Below are positions 13,331 to 14,484 of a stretch of 14,484 nt of DNA, one piece after another. The translations under genes were made by a program, and so were the position numbers. Location: NCBI GenBank assembly GCA_944333305.1, contig CALVKV010000026.1:1-14484 (forward strand), read 5' to 3'. The notes beneath the pieces are model-generated. The model saw only the letters and a list, made by a program, of their open reading frames with translations, ran no database searches and was not told where the DNA came from. This stretch comes from an uncultured Bacilli bacterium (GTDB lineage Bacteria > Bacillota_I > Bacilli_A > RF39 > UBA660). Positions within the stretch are counted from its first letter, which is position 1. Every line of letters begins with the position of its first letter.

Positions 13331-13876
13331 ATGATTGCTAGAATAACTAATTTTACTGAAAGAGAAAATATTATAGCTGATTGGGGAGTTAGGATAGTTT
13401 CTTTAGTTACTTTAGATAAAACTAAAAGAAATGAAGACTATGTTTCTTCGCATTCAATAAAAATACTTGAGGCAATGTTAAATGAACTTAATTTATTATT
13501 GGAAAAATATCCTGATGCTTTAAAAAAAGAATTGGTTTTGGAAAAGTATAAGCAGCTAAAGAAATATGCTATGGAACATAATACTACATTAAATGCTTGC
13601 TATTCTTATTGTGATAGGCAAAATATTTGTTATAATCAATTTTACTCGTATGGTATTAGAATGATTCCTACTGATATAGATACTTCTGTTCAGATAACAA
13701 GATATGGCCTTTTTGATGATTCTTTTCTGTTTGCAAAAGAAGAACTTAATTTACAATTAATTAAAGGTAAATTAAAGTATAATAATTTAATAATTGGTGA
13801 ACAAACTTCTACTGAAATTTTAGATAGGGAAGCACTAACTTATTTAAAACCTAATATTTTAAAAAAACATTTATAA
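13331..13876 (+). CDS. Hypothetical protein
   Basis: A 181-residue soluble protein I cannot assign. The start at 13331 is chosen because AAGGGGG (13318-13324) lies six bases upstream and the promoter -10 is at 13300-13305; an in-frame ATG at 13271 would precede the promoter. The first 40 residues look beta-rich (IIADWGVRIVSLVTL), then two helices (about 42-80), then a Cys/Tyr-rich stretch (ACYSYCDRQNICYNQFYSYG, about 93-112) with three cysteines, and a mixed C-terminus. There is no signal peptide or membrane helix. It forms a single-gene unit between the toxin pair and the ileS leader, and nothing nearby points to its role. Confidence 0.6.
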   Translation: MIARITNFTERENIIADWGVRIVSLVTLDKTKRNEDYVSSHSIKILEAMLNELNLLLEKYPDALKKELVLEKYKQLKKYAMEHNTTLNACYSYCDRQNICYNQFYSYGIRMIPTDIDTSVQITRYGLFDDSFLFAKEELNLQLIKGKLKYNNLIIGEQTSTEILDREALTYLKPNILKKHL

Positions 13877-13881
13877 AAATA

Positions 13882-13911
13882 GTTGCATAAACTATATAAA
13901 TTATGTTATAT
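13882..13911 (+). promoter_or_regulatory. Promoter of the ileS leader
   Basis: TTGCAT (13882-13887) and TATATT (13906-13911) are spaced by 18 bases, with an extended TG at 13903-13904. The predicted start near 13918 leaves about 20 bases before T-box stem I. Confidence 0.55.
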
Positions 13912-13934
13912 TTTGTTTAGTTTATTTTAAAACA

Positions 13935-14146
13935 TGTGCGAAAGACGGAAATAAGGAAATTTTATAGAGAGTTAATGGTTGGTGGAAATTAATAAAGGAA
14001 CTTATTTCGGATCACTTTCAAGTTGTGCTTTAAGGATAAGTTAAAGCCGGGTAATACCGTTAAATAATCAAGATAGATAAAATCTATGAACCAAGGTGGT
14101 ACAGTGTTAGATTCTTTAATGCCCTTGTGATTCATAGATTTTTTTT
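13935..14146 (+). promoter_or_regulatory. T-box riboswitch, Ile (AUC) specific
   Basis: Stem I is visible: GAAAG (13940-13944) with CTTTC (14015-14019), and AAATAAG (13949-13955) with CTTATTT (14001-14007). They enclose a specifier loop CGGATCA (14008-14014), in which ATC at 14011-14013 is an isoleucine codon. The T-box sequence AAGGTGGTACAG is at 14093-14104. Its TGGT (14097-14100) is complementary to the ACCA end of tRNA-Ile, the discriminator base being A. Uncharged tRNA-Ile would bind both places and prevent termination before ileS. The codon, the tRNA end and the downstream gene all agree. Confidence 0.92.
14081..14146 (+). terminator. T-box regulated terminator
   Basis: AATCTATGAA (14081-14090) pairs exactly with TTCATAGATT (14131-14140), and AAGG/CCTT (14093-14096 with 14123-14126) may add to it; eight T follow, counted from 14139. 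The left arm also pairs with ATAGAT at 14073-14078, so an upstream hairpin and the terminator are mutually exclusive. Confidence 0.8.
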
Positions 14147-14164
14147 GTTTAGGAGGAGATAATT

Positions 14165-14484
14165 ATGGCATTTAAAGAACTTGAAAAAGGTAAGACTCAT
14201 GAAGTCGAGATGAATATTTTAAAGACTTGGGAGAAGATGGATATCTTAAAACAATGTATTGATAATAGAGAAGGTAAGGAAAACTTTGTCTTTTATGATG
14301 GGCCTGCAACTGCTAACGGTAAACCAGGGCTTCATCATATGATGGCTAAGTTTTTGAAAGATACTTTCTGTAAATATAAGACTATGCAGGGATATAGAGT
14401 TCTTCGCAAAGTAGGTTGGGATACTCATGGACTTCCTGTAGAGTTACAAGTAGAAAAGGAACTTGGTTTTAGTAATAAGAAAGA
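14165..14484 (+). CDS. ileS: Isoleucyl-tRNA synthetase, N-terminal part
   Basis: About 106 codons, cut by the window edge. This class I synthetase charges tRNA-Ile. FYDGPATANGKPGLHH carries the HIGH-equivalent signature (PGLHH), followed by KTMQGYRVLRKVGWDTHGLP, a hallmark of IleS in the subgroup that begins with ENFVFYDGPATANG. AGGAGGAG (14151-14158) lies six bases before the ATG. It directly follows the Ile-specific T-box, which supports the substrate assignment independently. The C-terminal KMSKS and editing domains are outside the window. Confidence 0.95.
   Translation, partial: MAFKELEKGKTHEVEMNILKTWEKMDILKQCIDNREGKENFVFYDGPATANGKPGLHHMMAKFLKDTFCKYKTMQGYRVLRKVGWDTHGLPVELQVEKELGFSNKK

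Noticed and set aside
2834..14484. Mycoplasma-type code (UGA = Trp)
   Set aside because: Conserved Trp positions use TGG, and genes such as the MazG-like gene and relB end at TGA where their families end.
1..14484. CRISPR array, tRNA or rRNA genes, insertion sequences
   Set aside because: No regularly spaced repeats, cloverleaf-like genes, or transposase frames with terminal inverted repeats were seen.

Overview
The window reads as chromosomal DNA of a low-GC, strictly or facultatively anaerobic member of the Firmicutes/Bacilli-Clostridia side of the tree, probably a gut commensal. The evidence is very AT-rich codons, AGGAGG-type ribosome binding sites, an Ile T-box leader, and two class III (oxygen-sensitive, glycyl-radical) ribonucleotide reductases with no aerobic one in view. 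UGG is used for Trp and UGA serves as a stop, so the code is standard and this is not a code-4 mycoplasma. Genus cannot be named from the sequence alone.

Region 1 (1-2116) is a diversity-generating retroelement (DGR). It has an adenine-rich template repeat (67-120), a structured spacer RNA bounded by terminators, a MutS-domain-I-like accessory gene, an Avd-like helical-bundle gene, and a DGR-type reverse transcriptase whose motif 4 is IGNVTSQ. The three genes overlap head to tail. No variable repeat or target gene is visible, so the diversified protein must lie outside the window, most likely just to the left.

Region 2 (2091-7383) holds a Crp/Fnr-family regulator divergent from a nucleotide operon. 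Between them is a perfect 18-bp-arm palindrome centred where a class II activator would sit for the operon promoter. The operon is nrdD1 - MazG-like pyrophosphohydrolase - nrdG1 - unknown gene - decayed paralog fragment - dut - tdk: dNTP synthesis, dUTP clean-up and thymidine salvage.

Region 3 (7384-10775) is a second, different class III reductase under its own promoter. Its catalytic subunit stops before the glycyl-radical domain. That domain is encoded by a separate 56-codon gene (10041-10211) with a near-perfect Shine-Dalgarno sequence, followed by a second activase, nrdG2, and a strong terminator. The two pieces lie in the same reading frame, separated by one UAA. This split enzyme is the most unusual thing in the window.

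Region 4 (10777-14484) contains a ClpX-like AAA+ ATPase whose zinc-binding N-domain is replaced by about 200 unfamiliar residues, a short decayed coding remnant, a RelB/YafQ-type toxin-antitoxin pair, an unknown 181-residue protein, and the start of ileS under an Ile-specific (AUC) T-box with an unusual three-way stem switch. The window ends inside ileS.
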